Source: an uncultured Rhodospirillaceae bacterium
GTDB taxonomy: Bacteria; Pseudomonadota; Alphaproteobacteria; Azospirillales; Azospirillaceae
DNA: 64,000 nt
Assembly: GCA_937927415.1 (NCBI GenBank)
Contig: CALBDS010000044.1
Span: 124,001-188,000 of the forward strand
Reading direction: 5' to 3'
Below are positions 7,397 through 17,000 of the stretch, in pieces. The notes beneath the pieces are model-generated. The model made no database searches, was not told the origin of the DNA, and was given only the letters and a program-made list of their open reading frames with translations. Position 1 is the first letter of the stretch. Each line of letters opens with the position of its first letter. A program made the position numbers and the translations under genes.

Positions 7397-10261
7397 ATGT
7401 ACCGTTCCAAACTGTTTTTCCGTCTGTTCTCCATGCTGACGCTGGTGGTGGCCCTGTTCTCTTCGGCCATCTACCTGTTCTCCGTGCCGCTCATCAAGGA
7501 AGCGGCGTACGAGATCGAACTGAACGCCAGCCGGACGATTCTGGACAATGTGTTCGAACTGGCCAGCAAAATTCACGTCAATCTGGAAACCCACCGCAAG
7601 CTGGCGCTGGACTGGCACAAACGCCAGCTCCGCAACATCCTGGATCTGGTGGAATCCTACATCGATTACATCGAATCCCGCGCCGAGCGCGGCGAAATCA
7701 GCGCGCAAGAGGCCCGCCGGCTGATCTTTGACGGGCTGCGGACCTTCAAATACGGCAACAGCGATTACATCTGGGTCACCGATTACAACTCGGTCCTGCT
7801 GTCCCACCCCGACCCGGCGTTCCAGGGCCGCGACGTGTCGGAAATCCTCGACGCCCAGGGGCAACGGCTGCTGGGCCGCATCGTGGACATCGCCCGGAGC
7901 GAGGGGGACGGCTGGTACACCTACCCCTGGTCCAACCCCCGGCGGGGGGAGGGAAGCGGGGAAAAGATCTCCTATTTCAAGAATTTTCCCAAGCTGGGGG
8001 TGGTGATCGGCACCGGCGTCTATCTCGACGATATCGACGAGGAGGTTGCCCGGCGCAAGGAGGACGCCATCCGCGACCTGCGCCAGGCGCTGCGCAACAT
8101 CCGCATCGCCAAGACCGGCTATGTCTATATCTTCGATTCGTCCAACCGGATGATCATCCACCCCAACGCCAACATCGAGCAGCGGGATTTCGCCGATCTC
8201 AAGAACCCCGCCACCGGCCGCCCGATTAATGAAGAACTGAAAGCCGCCATCCCCACCGGCAACCCGGTTTTCTATTTGTGGGACAAGCCCAGCGACCCCA
8301 ACAACTACGCTTACGAGAAAATATCCTGGGTCCGGCATTTTGAGGGGTTCGACTGGTACATCGCCTCCTCGGTCTATGTGGAGGAGTTGCGGCGCAGTTC
8401 GGAAACCCTGGCCAACCGCATCCTGCTGATCGCCGTAGCGGTGATGGTGCTGGCGACCAGCCTCGGCTATTGGGCGGCGCGGCGGCTGGTGGCGCCGCTG
8501 AACCGGCTGGCCGACACCGCCCGCCGGGTGCGCGGCGGCGATCTGGAAGCCCAGAGCGGCGTGACACGGGACGACGAGATCGGCACCCTTGCTACCACCT
8601 TCGACGACATGATCCGGCGGCTTAGGGACAACATCGCGTCCCTCGACAGCCGGGTGCGGGCGCGCACGGCGGATCTGGAGGAAACCAACCGCCGCCTGCA
8701 GGACGCGGTGCAGGCCCAGATGCGGGCACAGGGCGAACTGGCGGAGAGCGAGGGGCGGCAGCGGCTGATCCTCGACGCCATTCCGGCCAGCGTGGCCTAT
8801 CTCGACCGCGACCGGCGGCTGCGCTTCGTCAACCGGCAATGGGCCACCCTGACCGGCCAGCCCAAAACCGCCCAGTTGGGCCGCCGTCTTGCCTCGGTCC
8901 TGGGCACCGCCGTCTATTGCCCGATCGCCGAGCAGGTGGAGGCGGCCTACCGCGGTGCCGACATCAGTTTCGAGCACGTCTTCCAGCCCGGCCCCGGCGA
9001 ATCGGTGGTGGCCAAGGTCACCCTGATCCCCGAACACGGGGCGGAGGGGCGGACGGCCGGGCTGTTCGTCCTGGCCATCGACCGCACGGCGGAAAAGGAA
9101 ACCGAACGGCAACTGATGGAGGTGCAGCGGCTGAAGGCGGTGGGGCAGTTGGCCGGCGGGCTGGCCCACGACTTCAACAACCTGCTGTCGGTGATTCTGG
9201 GGAACCTGTCGGCGGCACAGGAGAAGTTCGCCGGCGTGGACGGCCTCGACACCTATCTGGAGCCGGCCACACGGGCCGGACGGCGGGGGGCCGACATCAC
9301 CAGCCGCCTGCTGGCCTTCGCCCGCCGCCAGCCGCTGCGCCCCATCGCGGTGGAGGTGTGCGCCCTGATCCGCGATATGGCGGTGCTGCTGACCCGCTCC
9401 TTCCCCGCCTCCATCACCGTCATCGTCCCGCCGGAGGGGCAACGCTGCTGGGTGCTCGCCGACCCCAACCAGTTGGAAAACGCCATCATCAATCTGGCGT
9501 TCAACGCCCGCGATGCCATGAGCCGCGGCGGCATCCTGCGCATCGACGTCACGCCGCGCGATGTCACCGCCCCGCTGACCTATGACGAAGCCGTGGCCCC
9601 CGGCGCCTACGCCGAAGTGCGGGTGGAGGACACCGGCAGCGGCTTTGCCGCCGACGCCCTGCCCCGCGCCTTCGAACCCTTCTTCACCACCAAGGATCAT
9701 GGGTCGGGGCTGGGGCTGTCGATGGTCTATGGCTTCGTCAAGCAGTCGGGCGGCTACATCCGCCTGGACAGCGAACCGGGGGCGGGGTCGCGGGTGCTGC
9801 TGCTGCTGCCCCGCACCGACGAGCCGGAGGACCGGCGCACCGCCCAGCCCCTCGCCCCCGGTGCGGCGATCCAGCCCGGCGAACTGGCCCTGCTGGTGGA
9901 GGATGATGCCGACGTGCGCCAGGTGGTGCGCGACCATCTGATGGGTCTGGGCTATGCGGTGCTGGAAGCGGCCAGTGCGGCGGAGGCGCTGGAACTGATG
10001 GACGCGGTGGAGGGCATCGCGCTGGTGCTGTCGGACGTGGTGATGCCGGGGCCGCTGAACGGGGTGGAACTGGCCCGGCGGGTGCGCGACGGCCACCCGG
10101 CCATCCAGGTGGTGCTGATGAGCGGCCTGCCGGTTGACAAGGCGGCGGAGAGTGGCGTGCCGGTGCTGCAAAAGCCGTTCAGCCGTCAGGTGCTGATTGA
10201 GACACTGCGCCCGATGGCCCATAATCCCGACGGGGAGCGTTCCAACCAGCCGATGCGATGA
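7397..10261 (+). CDS. Hybrid sensor histidine kinase with periplasmic Cache domain, HAMP, PAS and receiver
   Basis: Membrane-bound sensor of 954 residues. Order: transmembrane helix (about 12-34); large periplasmic double-Cache region (35-330) with YIWVTDYNSVLLSHPDP and a second GYVYIFDSSNRMIIHP; second membrane helix (about 340-358); HAMP; a coiled coil; PAS (about 455-560); histidine kinase with the phospho-acceptor His591 in GGLAHDFNNLL; ATPase domain with N-box NQLENAIINLAFNARDAM and the FFTTKDHGSGLGL region; a C-terminal receiver with Asp880 in LSDVVMPG. Cache domains usually sense small organic ligands. GGAGGGAGGCGG precedes the ATG. The response regulator follows after 16 bp. Confidence 0.92.
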   Translation: MYRSKLFFRLFSMLTLVVALFSSAIYLFSVPLIKEAAYEIELNASRTILDNVFELASKIHVNLETHRKLALDWHKRQLRNILDLVESYIDYIESRAERGEISAQEARRLIFDGLRTFKYGNSDYIWVTDYNSVLLSHPDPAFQGRDVSEILDAQGQRLLGRIVDIARSEGDGWYTYPWSNPRRGEGSGEKISYFKNFPKLGVVIGTGVYLDDIDEEVARRKEDAIRDLRQALRNIRIAKTGYVYIFDSSNRMIIHPNANIEQRDFADLKNPATGRPINEELKAAIPTGNPVFYLWDKPSDPNNYAYEKISWVRHFEGFDWYIASSVYVEELRRSSETLANRILLIAVAVMVLATSLGYWAARRLVAPLNRLADTARRVRGGDLEAQSGVTRDDEIGTLATTFDDMIRRLRDNIASLDSRVRARTADLEETNRRLQDAVQAQMRAQGELAESEGRQRLILDAIPASVAYLDRDRRLRFVNRQWATLTGQPKTAQLGRRLASVLGTAVYCPIAEQVEAAYRGADISFEHVFQPGPGESVVAKVTLIPEHGAEGRTAGLFVLAIDRTAEKETERQLMEVQRLKAVGQLAGGLAHDFNNLLSVILGNLSAAQEKFAGVDGLDTYLEPATRAGRRGADITSRLLAFARRQPLRPIAVEVCALIRDMAVLLTRSFPASITVIVPPEGQRCWVLADPNQLENAIINLAFNARDAMSRGGILRIDVTPRDVTAPLTYDEAVAPGAYAEVRVEDTGSGFAADALPRAFEPFFTTKDHGSGLGLSMVYGFVKQSGGYIRLDSEPGAGSRVLLLLPRTDEPEDRRTAQPLAPGAAIQPGELALLVEDDADVRQVVRDHLMGLGYAVLEAASAAEALELMDAVEGIALVLSDVVMPGPLNGVELARRVRDGHPAIQVVLMSGLPVDKAAESGVPVLQKPFSRQVLIETLRPMAHNPDGERSNQPMR

Positions 10262-10277
10262 TCGGGAAAACAAACCG

Positions 10278-11009
10278 TTGAACACAAAAAAGCTGGTGTA
10301 TCTGGTCGATGACGAGGCCGACATCCGGACTCTGGTCTGTGCCACGCTGCAGGATTACGGTTTTCACACCGTCGCCTTTGCCAATGGCCGCGACGTGCGC
10401 ATCGCCATCCGCCGCCAGCCCCCCGACCTGTGCATCGTCGATCTGGGCCTGCCCGACATGGACGGGCTGTCGCTGGTGCGCGAGTTGTGGGAGGACGTGC
10501 GCTTCGGCGTGGTGATCCTGTCGGGCCGCGGCGCCCTGTCCGACAAGGTTCTGGGGTTGGAACTGGGGGCCGACGACTATATCGCCAAGCCGTTCGAGCC
10601 GCGCGAACTGGTGGCCCGCGTCAAAACGGTCATCCGGCGCCGCGACCAGCTTCTGTCCATGTCGGCGGCAGGGGCGGCGGCGGTGGCGCGCTTCGCCGGC
10701 TGGACCTTCGACCTGGGCAACCTGTCCCTGACCGACGCCGCCGGACGCATGGAAACCCTGAGTGCGGCCGAGGCCGGGTTGCTGCTGGCGCTGCTGAAAG
10801 CGCCCAAACGGGTTCTGTCGCGCGAGCAGTTGCAAAGCGCGCAGGACGACCGCGACGACGGCCCCTTCGACCGCAGCATCGACGTGCGCATCTCCCGCAT
10901 CCGCAAGAAGATCGAGGCCGATCCCCGCCATCCGCAACTCATCAAGACGGTCTATGGCGCCGGGTATCTGTTCGCCGGCGATGTGGAGTGGTCGCGCCCG
11001 CCGGGGTGA
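10278..11009 (+). CDS. OmpR/PhoB-family response regulator
   Basis: A 243-residue DNA-binding response regulator. The receiver has acidic DDEAD near 10-14, phospho-acceptor Asp55 in IVDLGLPDMDG, and the Lys of AKPFEPREL. The C-terminal winged helix has the typical DRSIDVRISRIRKKIE recognition region and ends TVYGAGYLFAG. The likely start is a rare TTG at 10278, giving MNTKKLVYLVDDE, with GGGAA about 10 nt upstream; the frame has no ATG at this place and opens further into the preceding gene. It is presumably the partner of the adjacent hybrid kinase, although that kinase also has its own receiver. Confidence 0.88.
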   Translation: MNTKKLVYLVDDEADIRTLVCATLQDYGFHTVAFANGRDVRIAIRRQPPDLCIVDLGLPDMDGLSLVRELWEDVRFGVVILSGRGALSDKVLGLELGADDYIAKPFEPRELVARVKTVIRRRDQLLSMSAAGAAAVARFAGWTFDLGNLSLTDAAGRMETLSAAEAGLLLALLKAPKRVLSREQLQSAQDDRDDGPFDRSIDVRISRIRKKIEADPRHPQLIKTVYGAGYLFAGDVEWSRPPG

Positions 11010-11048
11010 ACGTGATCCGTCCATGAGCGGGGCGACCGCTCCGACCCC

Positions 11049-11086
11049 GTTTGGAGGTTGGCACCTCCAAACCTCCGGCGTTTTTT
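11049..11086 (+). terminator. Hairpin and T-run after the two-component operon
   Basis: A perfect 10-bp stem (GTTTGGAGGT at 11049-11058, ACCTCCAAAC at 11063-11072) with a 4-nt loop, 8 nt, then six T at 11081-11086. The gap between stem and T-run makes it a slightly atypical intrinsic terminator. Confidence 0.6.
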
Positions 11087-11133
11087 ATTGATAGACTTTC
11101 AAAAGACTCACACAGTCGTCATCAATAGATCTG

Positions 11134-11154
11134 ATATTATTTTTAAAATAATAT
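11134..11154. repeat. Perfect AT palindrome in the sulfatase leader
   Basis: ATATTATTTT (11134-11143), one T, AAAATAATAT (11145-11154): perfect 10-bp arms. A further pair CGTCAT (11117-11122) and ATGACG (11157-11162) surrounds it, so the whole could be one protein-binding site or a longer stem with an internal loop. Confidence 0.6.
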
Positions 11155-11161
11155 TCATGAC

Positions 11162-11187
11162 GATATTTGTTGACTCTGGCAAATATC
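11162..11187. repeat. Inverted repeat overlapping the promoter-like boxes
   Basis: GATATTTG (11162-11169) and CAAATATC (11180-11187), perfect 8-bp arms around 10 bp. The right arm and its spacer include the TTGACT box, so a protein bound here would compete with RNA polymerase. Candidate operator. Confidence 0.5.
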
Positions 11188-11217
11188 ATAAATAATTTTC
11201 TTCTCAACCAGAAACAT

Positions 11218-11254
11218 CAAGAAAATACTATCAATCTTTGATGGTGTTTTCTTG
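11218..11254 (+). terminator. Long leader hairpin followed by T-run, possible attenuator
   Basis: Arms of 17 nt (11218-11234 and 11238-11254) pair fully in RNA, with two G-U pairs and a 3-nt loop; TTTTAG follows at once. The shape is that of an intrinsic terminator, yet it lies upstream of the sulfatase ATG by 175 bp and close after the promoter-like boxes, so attenuation of the sulfatase transcript is possible. Confidence 0.5.
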
Positions 11255-11429
11255 TTTTAGTTGATTGGTGAACTCATTCGCCTCTAAACCTTGTCAGTTC
11301 CTTGATGACCTCCGGCAAGGACTTTTAACCCCCCTGCATTCCTGAAGAATTTTTGTATCCATCGGCCGCAAGACACGCTGATGGCCGCGAACATCCCGCC
11401 TTCCATTCCCTGACGTGTGAGGAATTATC

Positions 11430-13475
11430 ATGACCACAGCCGACGCCACCGCGCCCAATATTCTGATGATCGTCGTCGATCAGTACCGTTACCCGCGCTT
11501 TTCCTATGGTGAGGGCGGCGGATTTGCCGCCCCGCTGAATCAGATCCTGGGTTTTCAGGATCCACAGGACGGGGAGTTGAAGGACAACCGTTATGCCCCC
11601 TACTTCCCCGGCCTGCTCAAGCTGCGCAAGAACGCGGTGGCTCTGCACAACCATATGATCGCATCCAGCGCCTGCACCCCCAGCCGTGCGGTGATGTTCA
11701 CCGGCCAATACGGCGCCCGCACGGGCGTGACCCAGACCGATGGGATGTTCAAGGATGGCGAGGCGCCGCTCTTTCCCTGGCTGAAGGCCGACGGCTATCC
11801 GACCATCGGGCACTGGATGCGCGCGGCCGGCTATTCGACCCATTATTTCGGCAAATGGCACGTCAGCAACCCGCGCGGCCATTCGCTCCAACGCTTCGGT
11901 TTTGCGGATTGGGAGTTGTCCTATCCCGAACCCCATGGCGCTGCCATCAACAATCTGGGCCTCTACCGCGATCCGGGATTCGCCGACAACGCCTGCCTGT
12001 TCCTGCGCCGGCGCGGGATGGCGCTGCCCTATAATTACGGGGTTGCAGAGGATGCCGGACGGGTGGTCGGCGATGGCACGCCGGCCACCGACGCCGCCTT
12101 GCGCCCCTGGTTCGCGGTGGTGTCGTTCACCAACCCCCACGACATCGCCACCTACCCGTCCGTGATCTCCCAGGCGCTGCCCCCCACCAGCGACCAGGAT
12201 GACAGCAAGAAGACCCAGCCAGTGTTCGGCCCGCTCGACGTCCCGGACTGGCATCAAAAGTCGAAGCCGCCGACCAACGGCACCACGCAGCTTCCGCTCA
12301 ACCCCCTGAACTTTCCCCAGGATTGCGCCGGGTCGATCCCCAACTGGAACGAGGATCTCTCCACCAAGCCGTCATGCCAGTTCGATGCGTCGTACAAGAT
12401 CGGCCTTGCCCTCTCCGCCAAGGCCGGTTACGGCGCCGTGGCCGCTTTGAATGGAAACGGCGCGGACACCTCCATCCGTGACGACAAATGGACCGCTGCG
12501 GTCGAACTGGCCCTGAAATTCACCATCCCGTTCCAGATTTCCCAATATCCGCAGGACTACACCACCCAGTATGTGCAGTTCTACGCGTGGCTTCACTCGC
12601 AGGTCGATCCCCACATCAACCGCGTGCTGGAGACGCTGGAGGAAACCGGGCAGGCCGACAACACCATCGTCATCTTCGTTGCCGATCATGGGGAACTGGG
12701 CGGCGCCCATGGGATGATGCTGGAAAAATGGCACGTCGCCTATGAGGAAACGGTCCATGTGCCGATGGTGGTCCGCTTCCCCCAATCCATCGCCGGAAAC
12801 GGTTCCCTGCAGCATGTGTACGACGTGACCAGCCACGCCGACCTGCTGCCCACGGTGCTGGGGCTGGCCGGCGTAACCGGCGGCGCGCTGGACGCGGTGG
12901 CGGCGGAACTCGCCCCGCATCACCAGATGGCCAATCTTCCCGGCGTCGATCTGACGCCGACGCTGAAAAACCCCGGAACCCCCGTCGCCTACCCCGATGG
13001 CACGCTGCGCGAAGGGGTGCTGTTCGTCACCGACGACGAAGTGACCGAGCCGGCCAAGGGAAGCATCATCACCCAGCCCGACTATCATGATGCGTTCGAG
13101 GTCTACAAACAGACGGTGAAAGCCGTGCTGCACGGGGCACCCGACCGTCCCCCGGTCCCGGGGCTGACGCTTGGCCCGGTCCGCCAGCCCAACCACATCC
13201 GCTGTGTGCGCACCAGCACCGCCAAGCTGGCCCGCTACTTCGACCCCAACGACCGGAATCCGCAGGAGTGGGAGATGTACGACCTGACCGCCGATCCGAA
13301 CGAGATGACCAATCTGCTTCAACTCACGGTGACGCCCCCCAAGGCGCGGGAAGACCTGCCCGCCGGCATCGATCCGGTGGCGGTGCAGGCCCTGGCCGAC
13401 CATCTCCTCACCCTGTTGGATGATCTGGAAGCGCGCGCCCTGTCCACCTCCCAGGAAGAAGCCGTGCCGGCCTGA
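11430..13475 (+). CDS. Cytoplasmic type I sulfatase (formylglycine type)
   Basis: Sulfatase/alkaline-phosphatase-superfamily enzyme of 681 residues that hydrolyses a sulfate ester (or a related phosphate/phosphonate ester). The CxPxR motif is CTPSR with Cys82, Pro84, Arg86, so Cys82 should be oxidised to formylglycine by a maturase; none is in the window. Metal-site elements include VVDQ near 15-18, FGKWHV, and the late VADHGELGGAHGM with Asp and His. There is no signal peptide, so the substrate must be cytoplasmic or imported. At 681 residues it is longer than many arylsulfatases, with extra sequence in the middle (about 270-370). A good ribosome site (GTGAGGAATT) marks the start. The substrate is not predictable. 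Confidence 0.88.
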   Translation: MTTADATAPNILMIVVDQYRYPRFSYGEGGGFAAPLNQILGFQDPQDGELKDNRYAPYFPGLLKLRKNAVALHNHMIASSACTPSRAVMFTGQYGARTGVTQTDGMFKDGEAPLFPWLKADGYPTIGHWMRAAGYSTHYFGKWHVSNPRGHSLQRFGFADWELSYPEPHGAAINNLGLYRDPGFADNACLFLRRRGMALPYNYGVAEDAGRVVGDGTPATDAALRPWFAVVSFTNPHDIATYPSVISQALPPTSDQDDSKKTQPVFGPLDVPDWHQKSKPPTNGTTQLPLNPLNFPQDCAGSIPNWNEDLSTKPSCQFDASYKIGLALSAKAGYGAVAALNGNGADTSIRDDKWTAAVELALKFTIPFQISQYPQDYTTQYVQFYAWLHSQVDPHINRVLETLEETGQADNTIVIFVADHGELGGAHGMMLEKWHVAYEETVHVPMVVRFPQSIAGNGSLQHVYDVTSHADLLPTVLGLAGVTGGALDAVAAELAPHHQMANLPGVDLTPTLKNPGTPVAYPDGTLREGVLFVTDDEVTEPAKGSIITQPDYHDAFEVYKQTVKAVLHGAPDRPPVPGLTLGPVRQPNHIRCVRTSTAKLARYFDPNDRNPQEWEMYDLTADPNEMTNLLQLTVTPPKAREDLPAGIDPVAVQALADHLLTLLDDLEARALSTSQEEAVPA

Positions 13476-13512
13476 TCCGTAACAGGTCGGCGGGCGTCGG
13501 GATAATGCCAAC

Positions 13513-13540
13513 GGCCTTTGATGGTAACCCATCAAAGGCC
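13513..13540. terminator. Hairpin after the sulfatase gene
   Basis: GGCCTTTGATGG (13513-13524) and CCATCAAAGGCC (13529-13540), perfect 12-bp arms with loop TAAC, 38 bp after the sulfatase stop. No T-run follows, so it may act with Rho or as an mRNA-stabilising end. Confidence 0.55.
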
Positions 13541-13596
13541 ATCGCATCAATCGCCGGCGCGGGCACGAACTGAGCAGGGGCCGCGGTCGCGGCCCT

Positions 13597-13629
13597 CCAG
13601 CGGCACAGGTCAAAGGCCCGTGCCGCTGG
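13597..13629. terminator. Hairpin at the end of the rhodanese operon
   Basis: CCAGCGGCAC (13597-13606) and GTGCCGCTGG (13620-13629), perfect 10-bp arms with a 13-nt loop, ending 2 bp from the rhodanese stop codon. A smaller stem (GGGCCGCG/CGCGGCCC) lies just to its left. Together they separate two convergent transcription units. Confidence 0.45.
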
Positions 13630-13631
13630 TC

Positions 13632-13994
13632 TTACTCCACCGCTCCCCCCGCGGCCCGCCACGCGGCGAAACCGCCGGACAGGCGGTGGATCACCCCCTG
13701 ATAGCCGGCGGCCTGCATCTTCTCCGCCGCCGGGCCGCAGCGGCGCCCGGCCTGGCAATGGAACACCAGTTCCTTGCCGGGCACCACCGGCACGCGGGCC
13801 GGGTCGAACGACGACAGCGGCACCAGCACCGCACCGGGGATGTGGCCGGCGGCGTGCTCGTGGGGTTCGCGCACGTCCACCACGGTGACGGTGCCGTCCT
13901 TCAGCCAACCCATCACCGTTTCCGGCTCGGCGAAGCGGATCAGGCCATCGGCGGAATCACCGCCGCCGAAAATGCGGGAGAAAAAGGAACTCAC
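13632..13994 (-). CDS. Single-domain rhodanese (sulfurtransferase)
   Basis: A 120-residue rhodanese-domain protein. The active-site loop is CQAGRR with Cys80; such a Cys carries a persulfide and passes sulfane sulfur to thiols. The upstream DVREPHEHAAGHIPGA block is the typical rhodanese N-terminal motif. A short hydrophobic/Gly start (MSSFFSRIFGG) could touch the membrane but is not a signal peptide. It is last in the operon of RND adaptor and pump (13 bp after the pump gene), under the BigR-like operator, so it probably belongs to sulfide/persulfide handling. Confidence 0.85.
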   Translation of the reverse strand: MSSFFSRIFGGGDSADGLIRFAEPETVMGWLKDGTVTVVDVREPHEHAAGHIPGAVLVPLSSFDPARVPVVPGKELVFHCQAGRRCGPAAEKMQAAGYQGVIHRLSGGFAAWRAAGGAVE

Positions 13995-14007
13995 GGCTCA
14001 ACACTCC

Positions 14008-17000
14008 TTACACGTGGGATGAGGGGGAACGGCCACCGCGCAACACGATGTAGATGGCCGGAATGACCAGCACCGTCAGCGCCGTCGAACTGAACAGCCC
14101 GAACAGCAGCGAAATGGCGAGGCCCTGGAAAATCGGGTCGGTCAGGATGAAGGCGGCACCGATCATCGCCGCCAGGGCGGTCAGCACGATGGGCTTGAAA
14201 CGGATGGCCCCGGCTTGCAGCACCACGTCGCGCAACGGCGCACCCGTGGTCTGCAGATGGCGGATGAAATCCACCAGCAGGATGGAGTTGCGCACGATGA
14301 TCCCCGCCAGTGCGATGAAACCGATCATCGACGGGGCGGAGAACGGCGCCCCCAACAGCCAGTGACCGGCCAGAATGCCGATCAGGGTCAGCGGCACCGG
14401 CACCAGGATCACCAGCGGCAGCTTGAAGCTGCCGAACTGGGCCACCACCAGCAGATAGATGCCGAGGATCGCCACCGCGAACGCCGCCCCCATGTCGCGG
14501 AAGGTGACGAAGGTGATTTCCCACTCCCCATCCCACAGCACCGACGGGCGGCTTTCGTCCGCCGGCTGGCCGTGCAGGGCCACGGGCAGGCCGGGGGCCA
14601 GATCCTTCAGCCGGTCCTGCACCGCCATCATGCCATAGATGGGTGCTTCGAACCGCCCGGCCAGTTCCGCCTGCACCATCTCGGCAAAGCGGCCGTCGCG
14701 GCGGAACAGCGGGAAGGACGCCGGCTCGCGGGTCATGGTCACCAGATCCCCCAACTCCGGCGCGCCGCGGCGGGCCGGAACGGGCGTGGACAGGATGCGC
14801 TGGGACACGAACAGGTCCGACGTGGGCAGCCGCACGGCGATGTCCACCGGCGCCCGCCCCGCCCCCTGATGGGAATAGCCCACCGTCACCCCGCCCATCA
14901 GCGCCTGGAGCGTGTCATAGACCGCCTGCTCCTCCACCCCGAAGAATTCGAGGTTTTCGTGGTTGAGCGCAAAGCGCAGCCGTTCGGCGGGCGCGTGGAA
15001 GCTGGTGTCCACGTCCACCACGAAATCCACCTGCCGGAAGGCGGCTTCCACCGTGCGGGCGGTGTCGCGGCGGCTGTCGGCGTCGGGGCCGTAGACCTCG
15101 GCCAGCAGGGTCGCCAGCACCGGCGGGCCGGGGGGCACCTCCACCACCTTCACCACCGTGCCGTCGGGCAGCGGCAGACCGGCCAGCCGCCGGCGCACAT
15201 CCAGCGCGATGGCATGGCTGGCGCGGGCACGCTCGGCCTTGGGGCGCAGGTTCAGTTGCAGATCCCCCTGCCACGGGCGCGACCGCAGGAAGGAATGGCG
15301 CACCAGCCCGTTGAAATTGAACGGTGCCGCCGTCCCGGCATAGGCCTGGATGCTGGTCAGTTCCGGCAGGTCGCGCAGGCGCCCGGCGGCGGCGAACAGC
15401 ACCCGCTCGGTATCCTCCACCGCCGCCCCGTCGGGCAGGTCCACCACCACCTGCAACTCCGACTTGTTGTCGAAGGGCAGCAGCTTGACCGTCACGTTCT
15501 GGGTGTAGAACAGTCCCGTGGACAGGATCGTCGCCCCGCCCACCAGCAGAAGGAAGGTCCAGGCCCGTGCCCGGCTCGCCACGATGGGGGCGGCAATGGC
15601 GGTGTAGAAGCGGCCCAGCCGCCCGCCGGTGCCGGCATCGTGCCCATGACCGCCCGCCGGTGTTTCGCCGGGGCGCAGCTTCACCATCAGCCAGGGCGTC
15701 AGCACCATGGCGACGAAGAAGCTGAACACCATGGCGGCGGAAGCGTTGGCGGGGATGGGACTCATGTACGGCCCCATCATCCCCGACACGAACATCATCG
15801 GCAGCAGGGCGGCGATGACGGTCAGGGTGGCGACGATGGTGGGGTTGCCCACCTCCGCCACCGCCTCGATGGCCGCCTGCAGCTTGGGGCGGCCGTCCTT
15901 CATCGACCAATGGCGGTCGATGTTCTCCACCACCACGATGGCGTCGTCCACCAGGATGCCGATGGAAAAGATCAGCGCGAACAGGCTGACGCGGTTGATG
16001 GTGTAGCCCATCAGCCAGGACGCGGCCATGGTCAGCAGGATGGTGGTGGGAATGACCACGAACACCACCACCCCTTCCCGCCAGCCGATGGCCAGGGTGA
16101 CCAGCACCACGATGGACACGGTGGCGAGCGCCAGATGGAACAGCAGTTCGTTGGCCTTTTCATTGGCCGTGTCGCCGTAATCGCGGGTGACGGTGACGTC
16201 CAGCTCGTCCAGCACCGGCAGATGGATGGCGTGCAGCCGTTCCAGCGCCCGTTCCGCCACCACCACGGCGTTGGCCCCGGCCCGTTTGGCGATGGCGATG
16301 GTCACCGCCGGCACCCGCGGCATCTCCGCCCCCTCCGCGCCGGGGGTGAGATGCCAGGCCCGCGCCTCGTCGGGCCGCGCCCCCACCACCACCGACGCCA
16401 CGTCCTTCAGATAGACCGGGCGGCCGTCGCGGGTGGTCAGCAGCAGAAGACCGATATCGGGCACCCCGCGCAATGTCTGCCCCGCGGTCACCGGCACCGA
16501 CCGGCCCCCATCGCGCACCGTCCCCACCACGAAGGAACGGTTGGCGTTCTTCACCTTGTCCACCAGTTGGTTGAGCGTGATGCCCAACAGCGCCAGCCGT
16601 TCCGGGTCCGGTTCCACCCGGATCTGGTCGGGGCGCCCGCCGACCATGTAGGTCAGGCCCACATCGTCGGTCTTCACCAACTCGGCCAGAAGCTGGTCGG
16701 CCACGCCCCACAGGCCGTTGTCGGTCCAGCGGGCGGCGGCCTCCGGCTTGGGCGACAGGGTGAGGGTGAGGATCGCCACATCGTTGATACCGCGCCCCAC
16801 CACCAGCGGTTCGGGAATGCCCAGCGGCAGACGGTCGTAATTGGCGCGCAGCTTTTCATGCACCCGCAGGATCGCGTCATCGGACACGGTTCCGGCCAGG
16901 AAGCGGGCCGTCACCACCACGCCGTCGTCGGCGGTCTGGCTGTAGACGTGCTCCACCCCGTCGATGGCCTTGACGATCTCTTCCAGCGGCTTGGTGACCA

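Larger units (their letters stand above)
11087..11429 (+). promoter_or_regulatory. AT-rich intergenic leader with promoter-like boxes in front of the sulfatase gene
   Basis: About 340 bp without a gene. The first half is far richer in A and T than anything else in the window. It contains three inverted repeats (listed separately) and a promoter-like pair TTGACT (11170-11175) and TAATTT (11193-11198) spaced by 17 bp. A transcript from there would begin about 11205, just before the large hairpin at 11218-11254. The last 100 bp return to normal composition, and GTGAGGAATTATC precedes the sulfatase ATG. It may be a regulated leader or a remnant of acquired DNA. Confidence 0.5.

Noticed and set aside
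7286..10345. A 1019-codon minus-strand open frame
   Set aside because: Fully antisense to the sensor kinase, low-complexity composition, no family motifs.
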